Positions 17,940 through 30,660 of a stretch of DNA of 64,000 nt are shown one piece after another. Position numbers and translations under genes: made by a program. Location: assembly GCF_001039355.2 (NCBI RefSeq), contig NW_019775458.1, positions 184,308 to 248,307 of the forward strand, in the 5' to 3' direction. How positions within the stretch are numbered: the stretch's first letter is position 1; each line of letters opens with the position of its first letter. The notes under the pieces were generated by a model, which ran no database searches, was not told the origin of the DNA, and worked only from the letters and a program-made list of their open reading frames with translations. The stretch is from Lingula anatina. Taxonomy: Eukaryota > Brachiopoda > Lingulata > Lingulida > Lingulidae.

Positions 17940-18867
17940 CCTGGCTAAAAAGCGAAAAGATATTGTGAGATAACATGATTAATTGTCCACGCTGAAAGCT
18001 ACGTGAAAACAAAAACAATATGTATGATGAGGGCATCTTTCACGCAACAGAGAGATGACATAATCGAGAGACAGTTTTCTGAAAATCGCCTGCACCTCAG
18101 TGAACTGAAAACACGAGGCCCCAATCGACACATCAGAAAAACAAACCTCTATGTCGATAAAACGGCTGATATAGCCCCTGGTCCACTGAATAACATAGCC
18201 GTAGAAAACCTACCTTAGAAACAGGTACACTTAAGTTTTTCGTCTGGCCACTGGATGATTTCAGTGTTCGTGGGTTTACTTCTATTCTTTATAAATCCCA
18301 AGCACCTTGGCACATCGTTCATATTCTTACTCAGTTTTTGAAAGGCAAATGTTCATCCATAAATGGAGATACCCCATATTACTGCGCTTGACGTAAAATC
18401 AATGCAAATAAAGGTGGTGGCGCGAACACTCCCCTATCCGATTACTCCCTTGGACACAAATTTAGTTTGAAAAATTAGTGTTTTTTGTGGCTTTTTTTCG
18501 CCCGATAAGATAATAATAATTCATAATAAGTCATTTTTCCCTGTCGTAACGGTTTGTGGATGAGTGACAACTATTACGTGACAGATATACATCTGTCTTA
18601 CCATCGTGATCATCTATCTGATTTCACGCAGACCGTTACAAAAGGGCTTGGCGGGGACCCCAAAAGGCAATTCATCAGATAAAGATGGGTGATAATTATA
18701 ATTAGCCTACCTGCGTCAAACCAAAGCATGACGGGACGCTCTCTTGGGCAGTGCGGGGAACTATTTTGTTGAGCTCACGCGAATAGGCAGTGACTAGAAC
18801 GACTGACAAATATTAAAATTTCAACTTGTGTCTTTGCAAGCGTGATTCTAACAGACTCAGAAGAAAG
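17940..18867. promoter_or_regulatory. Shared 928-bp spacer between divergent genes B and C
   Basis: The start codons of gene B (minus) and gene C (plus) face away from each other across 928 bp, so 5' UTRs and core promoters of both must lie here unless one has an upstream non-coding exon. I see no convincing TATA box at usual spacing. AT-rich words such as ATAATTATAATTAG occur near 18690-18707. The arrangement allows co-regulation; this is inferred from position only. Confidence 0.5.
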
Positions 18868-21800
18868 ATGAAGACCTTGGGCGTCATTCTGAGCTGTGTG
18901 GTTTTAGCTCAAGCCGATATCTACCTTCATAATCCAAGGTAAGTTTTTTTCTGAAACTTACTGACATTTTCTCTTACGTGTTGCCGTCGGTATCATTTAT
19001 TGTGGAAAAGTATTCACCAACCTCGGAATTCGCTTATCTGGCATGGCACCCGTGTGCACAAGTATATGGCCTTGAGGTACAAAATTATAAGAATAAATAT
19101 AATCGATATTTTCATCCTCTATCTACGGTGATTGGCATGTAAAGATCTCGTCTGATATGCGATATTATTAAATTGACCACTATTTACATTGTCATTGGAG
19201 CGTGGCAGAGATCTAAATCCCTGCAAAAGATCAGTGGCGAAATTACTAATATATATTTACCTTCGAAAGCCAATTTGATAAGGTTTATGGGCTTATCAAA
19301 TGGAATAGAATAGCAGAGAATAGAGTAGAGAAGTAAGATAAGTAGCCAAGCTCAAATTACTCGGCGGTGTGAATACCTTTTTAAGGACAAATTAAAGTAT
19401 ATTATCAAATAGCATTCGACATAAGACCTTGTAGAAATTGCCCGGGGTTAAAAAAGGAGGAGCAAAATGAATGCAATACGGAACAAAGAAATTGGGAGAT
19501 TGTTTAGAAAATAAGGTGGGTTTTATAAAACAAAGTTTAAAATAAAAGCACACGTGTAACCCACGGAACAAAATTTGATGACATTTGACGAGAAACATTT
19601 TGCATTTTTTGGGCGGTATCTAAAAACATTGGGAATAAAGTATTTGCACATGACTTTGTATTTAGCATAAGTAAAAAGGCCAAGGTGAAAAGAACAAAGA
19701 GCTCTTGAATTGAATGGGAATGTGAGTACTAGTAGTTTTCGCTTGTGGCTTATACAATAGTCACGTAGTATGCACACCAAACTGGTTTTCCACGTTCAAG
19801 GCCCAACTTCTCAAAGGGGTCAGTTGGGGGAGGGGGGGGGGTGTGCTTTTGGAGATTTGCTCGCTTGTCCCAGTTTGTCTATTCAAGTGGCTTGGAGTTT
19901 GCACTGTATCAGCGAAAACCAATTTTGTAAGAAAACTTAAGTCCTTTTGCGTTAATTTAGATATAATATTGTTTAAAGTATCTGGAATTTACTCATAGGT
20001 TCTGAACTAAGCAACTATTCTCATCTTCCACTGGTATTGGCAGAATGCCTACTATTTCTTATTTTTCTTGATTGTAAGAGAAGCACATTTTTGCGCTCTG
20101 CTTATTGTGCTTATTATAATTTTACAAACATGAACATTTATTTTATGTCATTAAATTTCAGAGGTAGTAATAATCGACTGGATGGAGAAGGTCGTGACGT
20201 AAGAAATAATGCAAGGTAGGCATTTTTAATAATTTTTTTCATTTTATTCATCCTTTGAATTGTTTCTTTTATCGTGCGCTACTGCATGGACTTTAGAGTT
20301 GGATGTGGGTTTTCTTGTAAATTAGCGCCATGGGGCCCACATAGGGGAATTGACAAGCAAAAAGTACCTCGCCCAACTTCAAAGCCCTGGGTAACCCTTA
20401 AAAATATCGTGGGCTGATTTATAATGAAACCAAACGTTCATCCATTTAAGATAATTATGTTGACAGATTTTGACGTAATTAAAAGTTTCTATTCTTATTT
20501 TAAATGTAATTAGGGACATACCATCGCCCACTCATATATTATAACTGTTGGATGTCAATGATTGCAGCCACTGAAGAGTATGTGCTGGTATATTTACAAA
20601 CGTATTTAAAATGAGGGTCTTAACAGATCATTTCAAGCAATTTGTAATCTGCTTCTCTAAATTGACTTTCAAGTAAATCAGATCGACCCGCACTACCAGC
20701 AAACACTACGTTGTTCAACTGGCCATTTCCATTTCTAAATTCACTTGATAATATTGGTAATTGCATTTTAAACATTTGGTTGACCTATGTTTTTCCTACT
20801 GATATATGGGGTTGTTCAGGCAAAACAAACACGTGACACGGAAACCGGAGTGGCTGAAATGGTTATCCAAGAAGTGGAGATCCGCTACTCTCTACCAGGG
20901 TGGCAGATTATATAGAGAAAAATGGGAAAAGCCAAAGAGATAGTTAAATGGCCGTCTATTTATCTAAATACATATATGTGAATATCCTGTTTGTGTAGCA
21001 CATTTTTGTTTATCGTAGTTTACATGTATGGCAGCGCGCAATTCCATAGTCACTGTATCTTTTTAACTTTATTTTATTTATGTTTATAAACCTTTTTTTT
21101 TTCTTTTTAGACTGTACGATTCGCAGAACAACAACCGGGGTGGGTACAACGTGGGAAACCTGTACTATTACGAAGGAACAAAACTTTCGATCGAATGGTA
21201 AGTAATGATAGCTAAAACATTTACCAATGTTTTTGCCTTTATTTCAATCCTGCTATTAGTGTTTTGAAATTAGCCAAATGATTGTCATTCTTTATCTGTA
21301 GTCAAGTTCAGTAAACTAATAGATAAGAATGCCACTTATAAATATTTAATCACATTAGTAAATATAACAAAAGTGATGTCCTTCCCGTCCATTTAAATGC
21401 AGTCGCAAATGTCATATTGTCAGTTTTAGTTTTTGTAGCACAAAATTCAAGCATTAGATCTCCTTTTTATGGTTTCTGGTATGTACTGCACAGAAACCGA
21501 AAATAGGAGTCCTACATGAATTTTGAGTCATAGACCCCATTTCCACAGATTTTAGATAGATCTATCCCTGTGGGGAGACTCACTAGATTACTGTCAGCCT
21601 AGCCGGCTTTAAGCGTCTGTCCCGCCTACTAAAAGCTGTAAGGGGGTAATTAACTACCGTGCGCGCTCGACTGACTGCAATTTAGCGTGAACTCCCAGGG
21701 AGTTAGTTCGGTCCGGATGGATCGATCTAAATCTCTGGGAATGCACTAATAGATTTTGGACGCTAAAATGATGCACATGTAATGCGCATGTTAGGGTATA

Positions 21801-21872
21801 AACTCGTGTGGCTGTGTACTCTGCATTGTTGTTTTTAACATTTTTTCTTTATCATCTTTTATTATTGTTTTC

Positions 21873-21915
<43 letters not shown>

Positions 21916-24900
21916 ATCACTTTCAGGACTAATCAACACACCTGTGCAGACCAGAATGCCCACTGTGAGCTGGTTCTGCAGTACATGTGTGACGACAAGA
22001 TCAGGGATGGTACTACCACCACCACCATTCCAGATCGCCATGACAGGTGCGAGAACTTCGACTGTAACACTGACATGAAGTTTGGCATGCAGGAGGATTT
22101 TGACTACTATTTGAACTGCCGCACCAGGGAGAGAAACAAGGGACTTTTTATTGCCGACAGGGTGGGTATACAGTAGTTGATTTTGCATGTTACAAATGTT
22201 TTTTTTTTCGTCACGGACACAAGTTCGTCTTTTTCTCTTCTCTGTCTCTTTCTCTCTCTCTCTCTCTCGCACGCACGCACGCACGCACAGGCACGTGTGC
22301 ACACAGTCAGTGCATGTGTGCACACGTGCCTGTGCATGTTGATATCAAGATATCTAGTGGTATTATGCAAACTATTAAGAATTGCTAAGAACTCCCAATA
22401 GAACTAAATGTTCTTATACAATTTGTGACAAAGAAAGTTGATTTTATCATTGAACAGAACCTGAACCGTAACGATGCCAGACGTACCCGTCAGAACAACA
22501 ATGGCCAAAGAAGAGGCTACGAATGCCCAGAAGAGAAAGATTACTACCCATACTGGCATCCGACCCCATGGAAGGTACTTTGAAGATTAAAAACTGCGTT
22601 TAAAACTTGATCAGTGTAAATCAGATGAGTAAATCTTGAAATCAATGAAACCACGAACCTTTTCTCTAACATAATTGACGTATTTGGTAATTTTTTTCCT
22701 TGTATAAATTTTGTTAATTGTGAAATTTACCTTTTCGAAAATACGCACCCTTTCGGGGAAAATCTGCTTTATGTAACAGTGAATTCAGTAGATGCCGTTC
22801 GTGCATTCATACTTGTGTAAATAAACCGTTTGGCGTGCTTTTGGCAAGGCAACAGATTCATATAACAAAAACGTCGTACTTAATGCAAAATTGATATTTT
22901 AGGACATTGCAGTGATGACCAATGACGAGGAGAGATGCCAATATTACAAGACAGAGAGCGCTAACGTCAAATCAAGATGGGCCTGTGTCATACCCAGAGA
23001 GATTCTGATGGAAAGATATCTGAGGAACATCATTGTGCCTAACAACGCGGAAGATTGTGCCGTAAGTTATTTACTGATGGGTTCGGGGGAAGGGGGGGGG
23101 CACGTCCATTATTAGGAATAGATAAATGAAAAATTACAGAGTTTAAAGACAAAAAATTTAAGAGTATTCTAGATAAAACATACAGATTCTCACATAAAAT
23201 CACTTACAGTACATAACTAAAATGTTTGTTAAGAAAAAAACAGCCTTATTTGCACACAGAAAAGATTATAGGCAGAACAGCCTTATTTCTTACAGTGTAA
23301 AATGCAATTACTATAAAATTTGTAAAATCAATTTAAAAGTCGATTAATCAAACAATTTCCTGAAGAGGTATGTCTTCAATTCTTTTTTAAAATGTTTGGT
23401 AGACTCAATTGATCGGATTTCCAGTGGTAATAGATTCCATTCCTTTGGACCTGCTGATTTAAAAGAAATGTCACCATAAGTTTTTAGGCGCATTTTTACC
23501 GGCTTAAGTAACAATATCATAATGTATCGTTATTTTTGGCGGTCCTCACCAAGTTTCATTAGCATTCTGCGGGTCCTTTTTTGTTACACCTGGCGCTTAT
23601 CATCTGAATTTGGGGTTTTCAGGAATTTGAATACGAAGGTGAGAAAGTAGGCAGATGGACCGAATTTCCGGCTCACAACCTTCCCGCGCCAGATTGTCGT
23701 CTGGCTCCTTGGTCACGTGACAACCACAATGGCAACGGTATTGGAGGGTATTTCAACACCTACGATTGGGTCATTCCCGAGGGCATTGCACATGAAAGAT
23801 GTATATTAAGAATGAGGTAAGTGAGGTATTCAATACTGGGTTTGTTTGGGAGTTGGGGTAATATTACATTGATAGATTCAGGAAGGGGCAAAAAGTGACC
23901 CACCGGCCCATCTCGATCGTAGTCCATTAATGATAATATAATATGATACCGACAGAATATTTCCCTTGGTTGAAATATTACATATTTGATATGGATGTAT
24001 TTCTGTTTCAAAGGTACAACATTTCAACCGACGACTACGATCCTTGGAACACTGACGCATCTTCCAACGAAAATGATGAGGTAGAGGGCTCCACCATCGA
24101 CTATTCAGAGAGATTCGGTTTCGCAAACGAGGCCGCCGCGAGGAATAGAGGCTACATCTTCCAGAATAACCCAACAGTGCAGATCTTTCCCGACCTCGGT
24201 GTGAATTTAGCGCTTGCCATCAACACCGCACAATTTGGACGTACCTTCCAGGACAGGTAAAATATCCGGTCAAGATTATTACTAACATTACAAAATAAAA
24301 TGATGACACATTTTAAAAGGTATTTATTAAAATTCCCAATGGGACGTTAACTCGCTCCTCGTTGCCGTAATTTTTTCCTTTTTAGTTCTAGTATATACGC
24401 AAGAGGAGTGAATGGCTCTTTGTGTTCTTCTTGTGACGTTCTACAACAGAAATACAACGAAAATCTTAATATCTCTCCAATATTACTATGATAGTTACGT
24501 GTGCGTTCTTTTTTCTGAGGCATAGATTTAAGAAGCTTGCAGATTTGCCTCTTGATATTCGCACAATATTTAATTGTCCTAACTAAACCATGTTTATTTC
24601 TTATTCAACTTAGGTCACACGTTTTTGCCATTAGAGAAAGACCTGATGAACTCAAAGGCGTTACTATCCACAATTTGAACGTGAGAGGAAAACGTGGTAA
24701 CAACCAACAGGTGTACCCAGCAGTGGAGTACGACTATGTCCCCAACACCTTGGAGATCAACACAAACGACTACATACATATTCAGTAAGTACACAATGTA
24801 GTCTCATGTAAAGTCACTGATGACATTGAAATCCCCGCCACACACTCCATACGCAAGGTCTCAAACGCAGCTTAATCGTAAAAGGCCCATGTTTTTAATA

Positions 24901-25854
24901 AGGTATTTTTTCGCAGTGGTACATTGTTTGGTATTGGTATTGAAAAGGGGAGTGCTTTTTCATTTCTGTTCTACTTTTTATATTTCCACTATTTTACCTG
25001 TGCGTGATTTATTAATATTTTCATTGGCAATTATTTAAGTGTGAAACGAAAATTTACACTTCTGTCTTTATTTTGATTATATAAAATAAAATAAAATAAA
25101 ATGTATCACAGACAATGAAGGATTGTGACATTAATATGTATTTCTCAACAGGTGGACCGGGTCCAACAGGAACCCGCGAAACAACGCCGGAAATGGGCTT
25201 GCCGGTACTGACCGCAACAACCTGGTCATGTTGAGGAACAAAAACTACCCCGAGGGAACGCCCGGCGCCGCTTTCGGTGGACTTGACGTTGTCGGTCAAT
25301 GGGGCAACAACTATCCCATGCACCTGACAAATGTTTCTGACCTTACTGGGGCATCTATGGAACTCTTACAAAGTTTGGCACTTCTGACACCTAGTGAGTA
25401 TTATCTTTTGACACTGCTGCCACCTAGTTAGTACTGTTATTTGACACTGCTGACACCTAGGGAACATTATTATTTGGCATTACTGAAACCCTAGTACATG
25501 TTTTTAATATATGCCATGCTTTTATATGAATACACTTTAAACTAATGAACTGTTACCACTCCCTTTAAAGCTTTCTATGGCAACAACGCTTCAAAGATTG
25601 AAAACAGTTATATTATTCAATCTAATACGTTTTTAATATTCGCAAAAAATAAACACCATTTTGAAAATTCATTCTTTTTAGCCCAATATGGCGGAGAGAT
25701 GTCTCAGTTGGACGACGCTGGTACATACTTTGACACAGGGCCACTGCAGTTTAGTAAAGCCGGTGTACTTAACTTTATGTGCACCAGAAACAATGCCTTC
25801 ACTAACAGAAGCCAGAAGGGAAGAATCATCACTAGGGATGCACCTGCGAAGTAG
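18868..25854 (+). CDS. DD3-3 family secreted protein, C-type (gene C, 11 exons, 581 aa)
   Basis: Coding exons: 18868-18938, 20162-20215, 21111-21197, 21927-22161, 22458-22574, 22903-23061, 23623-23816, 24014-24256, 24614-24784, 25152-25393, 25682-25854. Junctions are GT-AG and in phase; total 1746 nt including TAG. The signal peptide is [16 protein letters not shown] and the mature protein begins [18 protein letters not shown]. Family blocks follow: [110 protein letters not shown] and [16 protein letters not shown]. Sequons NIS and NRS are shared by the family. It has an extra 8-residue insert in exon 4 with two more cysteines (CENFDC) that D and F lack. Probably extracellular; function unknown. 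A polyadenylation signal lies at 26057-26062. This gene is the likely source type of the orphan exon 9 copies at 38.2 and 41.2 kb. Confidence 0.92.
21541..21741 (+). mobile_element. Palindromic MITE, copy 2, in intron 3 of gene C
   Basis: About 201 bp. The left end TTCCACAGATTTTAGATAGA and the right end GATCGATCTAAATCTCTGGG are inverted relative to each other, and the interior contains CCCGCCTACTAAAAGCTGTA. The reverse complement of 53217-53415 matches it over its whole length with few differences, which fixes the ends well. It lies between exons 21111-21197 and 21927-22161. No coding capacity. Confidence 0.75.
23344..23511 (-). mobile_element. LINE relic (3' end of a reverse-transcriptase ORF) in intron 6 of gene C
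   Basis: On the minus strand a continuous frame reads [19 protein letters not shown], then [19 protein letters not shown], then [10 protein letters not shown] and a stop at 23344. This is the familiar C-terminal tail of non-LTR retrotransposon polyproteins (pattern Y-G-x-x-S-F..A-x-P-x-x-W-N-x-L-P..F-K-x-x-L-K-x-Y-L-F). Nothing more of the element is seen, so it is heavily 5'-truncated. The exact LINE clade cannot be told from this piece. Confidence 0.72.
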
Positions 25855-26056
25855 ATGTAATGGCGCTTTGATAAAATATGGGCTGTTCTTATATCTGTAG
25901 CCTCTACGAACACCCAACGCGCAGCAGGGGAATTTTTGTTTCGAATTATCCAGTTACCACAAACATTTGTCTTAGAAAAAATGGTTTTATGTAATGGCAT
26001 CCAAAGATTTTTTTCTTAATTTTGGTTGATCTTTTATGACGTATTACTTGTGACGA

Positions 26057-26062
26057 AATAAA
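26057..26062 (+). terminator. Polyadenylation signal of gene C
   Basis: AATAAA about 200 bp after the stop codon of gene C; the first good hexamer downstream on this strand. Confidence 0.6.
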
Positions 26063-27138
26063 AGGACTTTAGCTTTTATGTGGAGTATTTGTTTTTAGTA
26101 GAATGTAGTAGATTGAATATGTTCAGTACCGTAAAATAGTGACGTCGACATATCTATATAGCCTGGATGTTTGTATCTAGGTCCGTTTACAGTCTGTTTC
26201 CCCAAGGGCAAGGGGGTTGGCCTTTTTCGTGATTTTGGGTGCCAAATCAATGACAGACTACGTAAATGAAGAAATTGGAGTACCAGACAGCATTTTTCCT
26301 TTTTTTTTTGTTTTTAAGATTCGTGTTCGCATATTCATTTTAGAAGCATCAGTTGAGAAGTAATTGGAAAAAGTGACAACACAGACGGATTTCTTTCTAC
26401 TTTATCTTACTCTTTAGACCCTAAATATAAAAATCGAAAATCGATTATAATGATAAATACTGGCTTAAATGATTTTCACACGAAAGATTATAATGAGAGA
26501 TTATAATGTTCTGGAGTACTGCCTATGATATGCTTTTTTGTTGTGAAAAAAATAACAGAAATGGATAAAAATTACTGTCCTTTACCGCACTGTTTACTGC
26601 TTAAAACCTGCAAATTCAAATAATTCCAACTTGTCATACATTAACACTTATTCTCAGTGTACAGATCCATTTGAAGAAAACGGAAAAGTAAAATATGAAA
26701 TTAAAGATAGTCATGGATTCTACTCTTTTCTAAATCTATGATGACAGAAAATGCTAAATCTAGGATTTTCTTAAATCCTAAAGATTCGTGCCTTGCTAGT
26801 GTGGGGATGAAGTAACGAAGGTTTAGTCTATTTTGGTAACGAAAGTGTTAAAAATAACCCTTTTGGATAATATTCGCACGATATTTTAATATTAAAAATA
26901 CTAACAATTAGACCGCGCTGAAGGGGTATTACGAGATGCATATTTATTTTACTTGCACATTTTGTCCTCAAGCTCAAAAATATATTTTCACAATGCCAGG
27001 TAACGAAGGTTTGCAAATTATTTTCTATGTGAATGCAGTTTTGCCGTGTTTCCTCTATTACAGCTGTGTCCTATCACTATATTCTCTTGCGAATAATGGA
27101 TGAAACTAAATTGATGATTTTCTTTATGGGTATAAATA

Positions 27139-27170
<32 letters not shown>

Positions 27171-28307
27171 ATCAAGCAACTAAAAATAATGACGTGGTGC
27201 ACCAAAAACCGCAACGAAGGGCTTTCAGTTTTTAGCCTCAAGCTATTTATCGAGCTACTAAAAAATAAACATACAATGCATTTACTGGTCTTTACACACT
27301 CGCTTCCTGAAAAGTTGCAGATTTTCTACTTTAGTAAAAATGAACTAGATCGATTGGCGGATGACAGATGATTCTGCGAGCGATTGTAAGGAAGATTTCA
27401 AATTAAACCCTTTTATGTTGTTTGTGTGAGAACAGATAAATGTGCTAATTATAATTTTACTTTGTAAGTTGCTAGACTCACCTTAATTAAGCTCTACCTC
27501 GACAAATAATTCTTCCGCTTGCTTACTTTTAATGAAATAAAAAATTAAATGGTCCTATATATTGAGAATGAGTGCATACGTGCGTCAACGAAGAGTGCCG
27601 GAACTTGAGGTAATTCACGTTGGCATTGGTCTTGGTCCAGCAAATATTTTTATCATAGGCAAAACAGCAAACTTTCATCACGACTAGTCCTGACCACAGT
27701 GAAATAATTCGGATATGAGTCAGAATTGCATCATTCTTAGTTACAGATTTTTCTCCATAAAACCAACCTGTATGTGCTGAATGTGCCCCTTCACTTCCTC
27801 CTGTGTGTCGTGTCTGACCGCGACAGGCACGTGGCTGCTTGGAGCTTTCCTCTGTGGATTCAGAATAATTTCTTGAAGGGGAGGGGAGGGCACAAGGGTA
27901 GAACCTTTTTTTTCTAAGCGAAGCTATGTGCAAATGTGAAATAACAGATTAGTAAAATTTACTGAACTTTGCAGGTCACCGAAATAGAAAAAAATTGGCT
28001 TTGTTCGTCCTCGTTTAGCTTGTTGTAATGTGTTTTTGTTTTTCCTATCTCATAGGACGTGCTATGCACATGGGGTGTGATTTTAAGAAACCGCACATGC
28101 TCTTCTGAATCACTCTCAAAGCTTCAGCTTTCTCAGCATGATGATGCAGATTTCAGCAAAGATTTAACGTTTTTTTCTACTGAGGCGTGATGCGGACCTT
28201 TTTCAAAAACAATACAAAAAAGCACATTCAACTGCACAACTGTTCTATGATACTAGTTAGTGCATTAGTGCACTTTTTAATGTGTTTTGAGTCTTCTGGA
28301 CTATCAC

Positions 28308-28339
<32 letters not shown>

Positions 28340-29203
28340 CACATTGCACTGATTGCATATACATGAGAAGCCGCACTTTATTTAGTTAAACCACTTTACT
28401 CCGTGCATGGATCGTTGGTGGTTATTATGCCTTATATTTATCTGTGCCATAGGCAAGTAGAGTGCACTGCATCAGCAGGATAATGTATGGAAGAGAAATA
28501 AAAATTCGATTTTGTCATCCAACGTCACCTAGAACATTAAGGCCCAAATGCGTGCAAGCTTATCGGAGCAAAAGACGTACACAGCACAGTGTGTTTGAAA
28601 ATAAAAAGACAAAAATAAAGACGTAAGACACACACACACATCACTATCGCTAAAGTCACAGATTTTAATTCAGGGTTAATTCATGCGTTTAATATTTGTT
28701 GGTTGACATATATATTGATATATCAGTTATATTTGTCGTTCTCTTGCGTCAGGTCGATGTTAACTGTCCGTGGGGTAAGAAGCTGTCTTTTTAACGATAG
28801 AGAGGTATGTCATATTTCACCGTTCCTCTGTATTCATTAAGAAAATAAAGCACAGAATAGCCAACATATAAGGCTTATGTCCCAGTTTCTAAAGTCTTTA
28901 CGATTTGTCTGAAAAATAATACACTAAATGCAAAAGTGTGTGAAACGTTCCTGATTTTCACCAAGTCAAGTGAAGGGCAACGACCGCTTGGTTGTCATCC
29001 AATCACAGTCTAGACCAAAGAAAGCCGTCTTCTTGAGTGGACGTCCTTTAATCAAAGGCGTACCCCAGCACTCGTTTTTCTTGCGAAAAGAACCGTCAGT
29101 AATCCGGTTTATTGAAAATAAAATGAATAAAGATTATCTGACTATGCAAAAAGCCTGATGGACTAGATTTTCGTGCGAAGACGGAATGCTGGAGTGATAG
29201 GAA
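26063..29203. other. Spacer between genes C and D
   Basis: 3.1 kb without a supportable gene. It contains a poly-A run (about 27140-27169), a GA tract (about 28311-28339) and, from about 28650 on, sequence that also precedes the exon 1 copies at 39310 and 42267. That last part is the conserved upstream region of the D-type genes. Open frames at 27033-27371 and 27529-27933 carry no recognisable features. Confidence 0.6.
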
Positions 29204-29213
29204 CTATTTAAAT
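29045..29213 (+). promoter_or_regulatory. Conserved proximal promoter of gene D
   Basis: Two blocks are kept at constant spacing ahead of three first exons. CCTTTAATCAAAG lies at 29045-29057, 39081-39093 and 42034-42046 (228-233 bp before ATG). CTATTTAAAT lies at 29204-29213, 39235-39244 and 42191-42200 (69-76 bp before ATG). The second is a plausible TATA box. The first contains ATCAAAG, which resembles a TCF/LEF site; that reading is inference. Confidence 0.55.
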
Positions 29214-29272
29214 GGATCATTGGGATTAATTTCGCAACCTTTAAATTTCACTTTGAACGATCAGCAAGAAAA

Positions 29273-29567
29273 ATGAAGAGGCTGGGCTTCATTCTGTGCT
29301 GTGTGGTTTTGACACATGGTGATTTGTATATCACCAATCCAAGGTAAGACATTTTCAATTTGGTGTTTCTTTTTGGTGCTTTTTCCTAATAATTGATCGT
29401 ATATATGAACATGTTATCCACTGCCTATATCTTTAACCAACGCTTGTGGAACCCCAAACTTTAAGGGCGTTTTTAGTTTTTAATCTGAAATCTTCGTTTT
29501 TGTTCCTGATATTCATGTAAGCGCCACGATTTTAGAATTATGACAGAGATGGGCGTATCTCAGCACC

Positions 29568-29609
<42 letters not shown>

Positions 29610-30606
29610 ATCTGACTCTGTGATCAATCCTATTCTACATCTCTCATTGCTGAGGTTGGTTTCATACAGGGAATTTAACCCAAATAGTGGTATTAACGTT
29701 CCCCTACAGATATATTTAAAGGAATCGAGGATCTTAATAGATTGTTAACAGTTTCCTTGAGTAAGTTTTTTTATAAGTACCACAGGCGGTGCAAATATTA
29801 ACACCAGCATCCAATTTTGGCCTATCCCCAAGTATTTTCCTCCATAATTTCGTTTTTATGGAGCATATATAGAAAATGAAAAACAAATAATAATCGATGC
29901 TTGGAACTTAGCCAATAGAAAAAAATTAAATTAATTAATAAAGATAACTTACAGATTTTCACATAGGCCTACACTGACATCAGAATCGTGACAGTGAGGA
30001 CAATAGGCATATAGATCCCGAATCATTCTGTTACATAATCCATATCCAATGCCCTCTGCTTATTTACGTCGTTCTTTACTTAAGCAGTCATGTGCGTCAT
30101 TAATTTGGTAAAGGATTTCAGGACGTTTGATGCGGACAGTTGGTTGATTTTAAGGTATTATAACTCTTTGTGCCTTCCTTCTTGTGTTTTCTGAACCTTG
30201 AAATGTCTGCAGATATCAAAGCCTCCCAACTTTCACTTGTGGTCATTTTTAAAAAGAAGCGCAGGCCTTCGTGTTTGCATGATTCGTCCGTGAGGCGCAA
30301 CACAAAGGGATGCAATGTTTATTACACCTTTATATAGCAATAAATAGATAAATAAATCAATCAATCTTATAAATCAATCAATCAATAAATAAATCTTACT
30401 TACTACAGTTGAGGAAGACATTACTTTAAAGTGCATATCTACCGGTTTTTTAAGTTTTGAATTTCGATAAGATATAAGTCATTAGGTGTGACATATACTT
30501 GAGGACCTCAGAAAAATTCGTAAATTATAATCTTTCGTAATTAATCCTGTGCTTGTTACAGTACCTCTAAATGGGATCATTACAGCTGGTGTATATTCAC
30601 ACAACC

Positions 30607-30660
<54 letters not shown>

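Noticed and set aside
18868-25854. Secreted copper monooxygenase (LPMO) reading of the mature N terminus
   Set aside because: LPMOs need His as the first mature residue. These proteins begin Asp-Ile/Leu-Tyr after the signal peptide.
27033-27371. Frame of 112 codons with a poly-lysine run
   Set aside because: Runs through a poly-A tract; no family features, likely chance.
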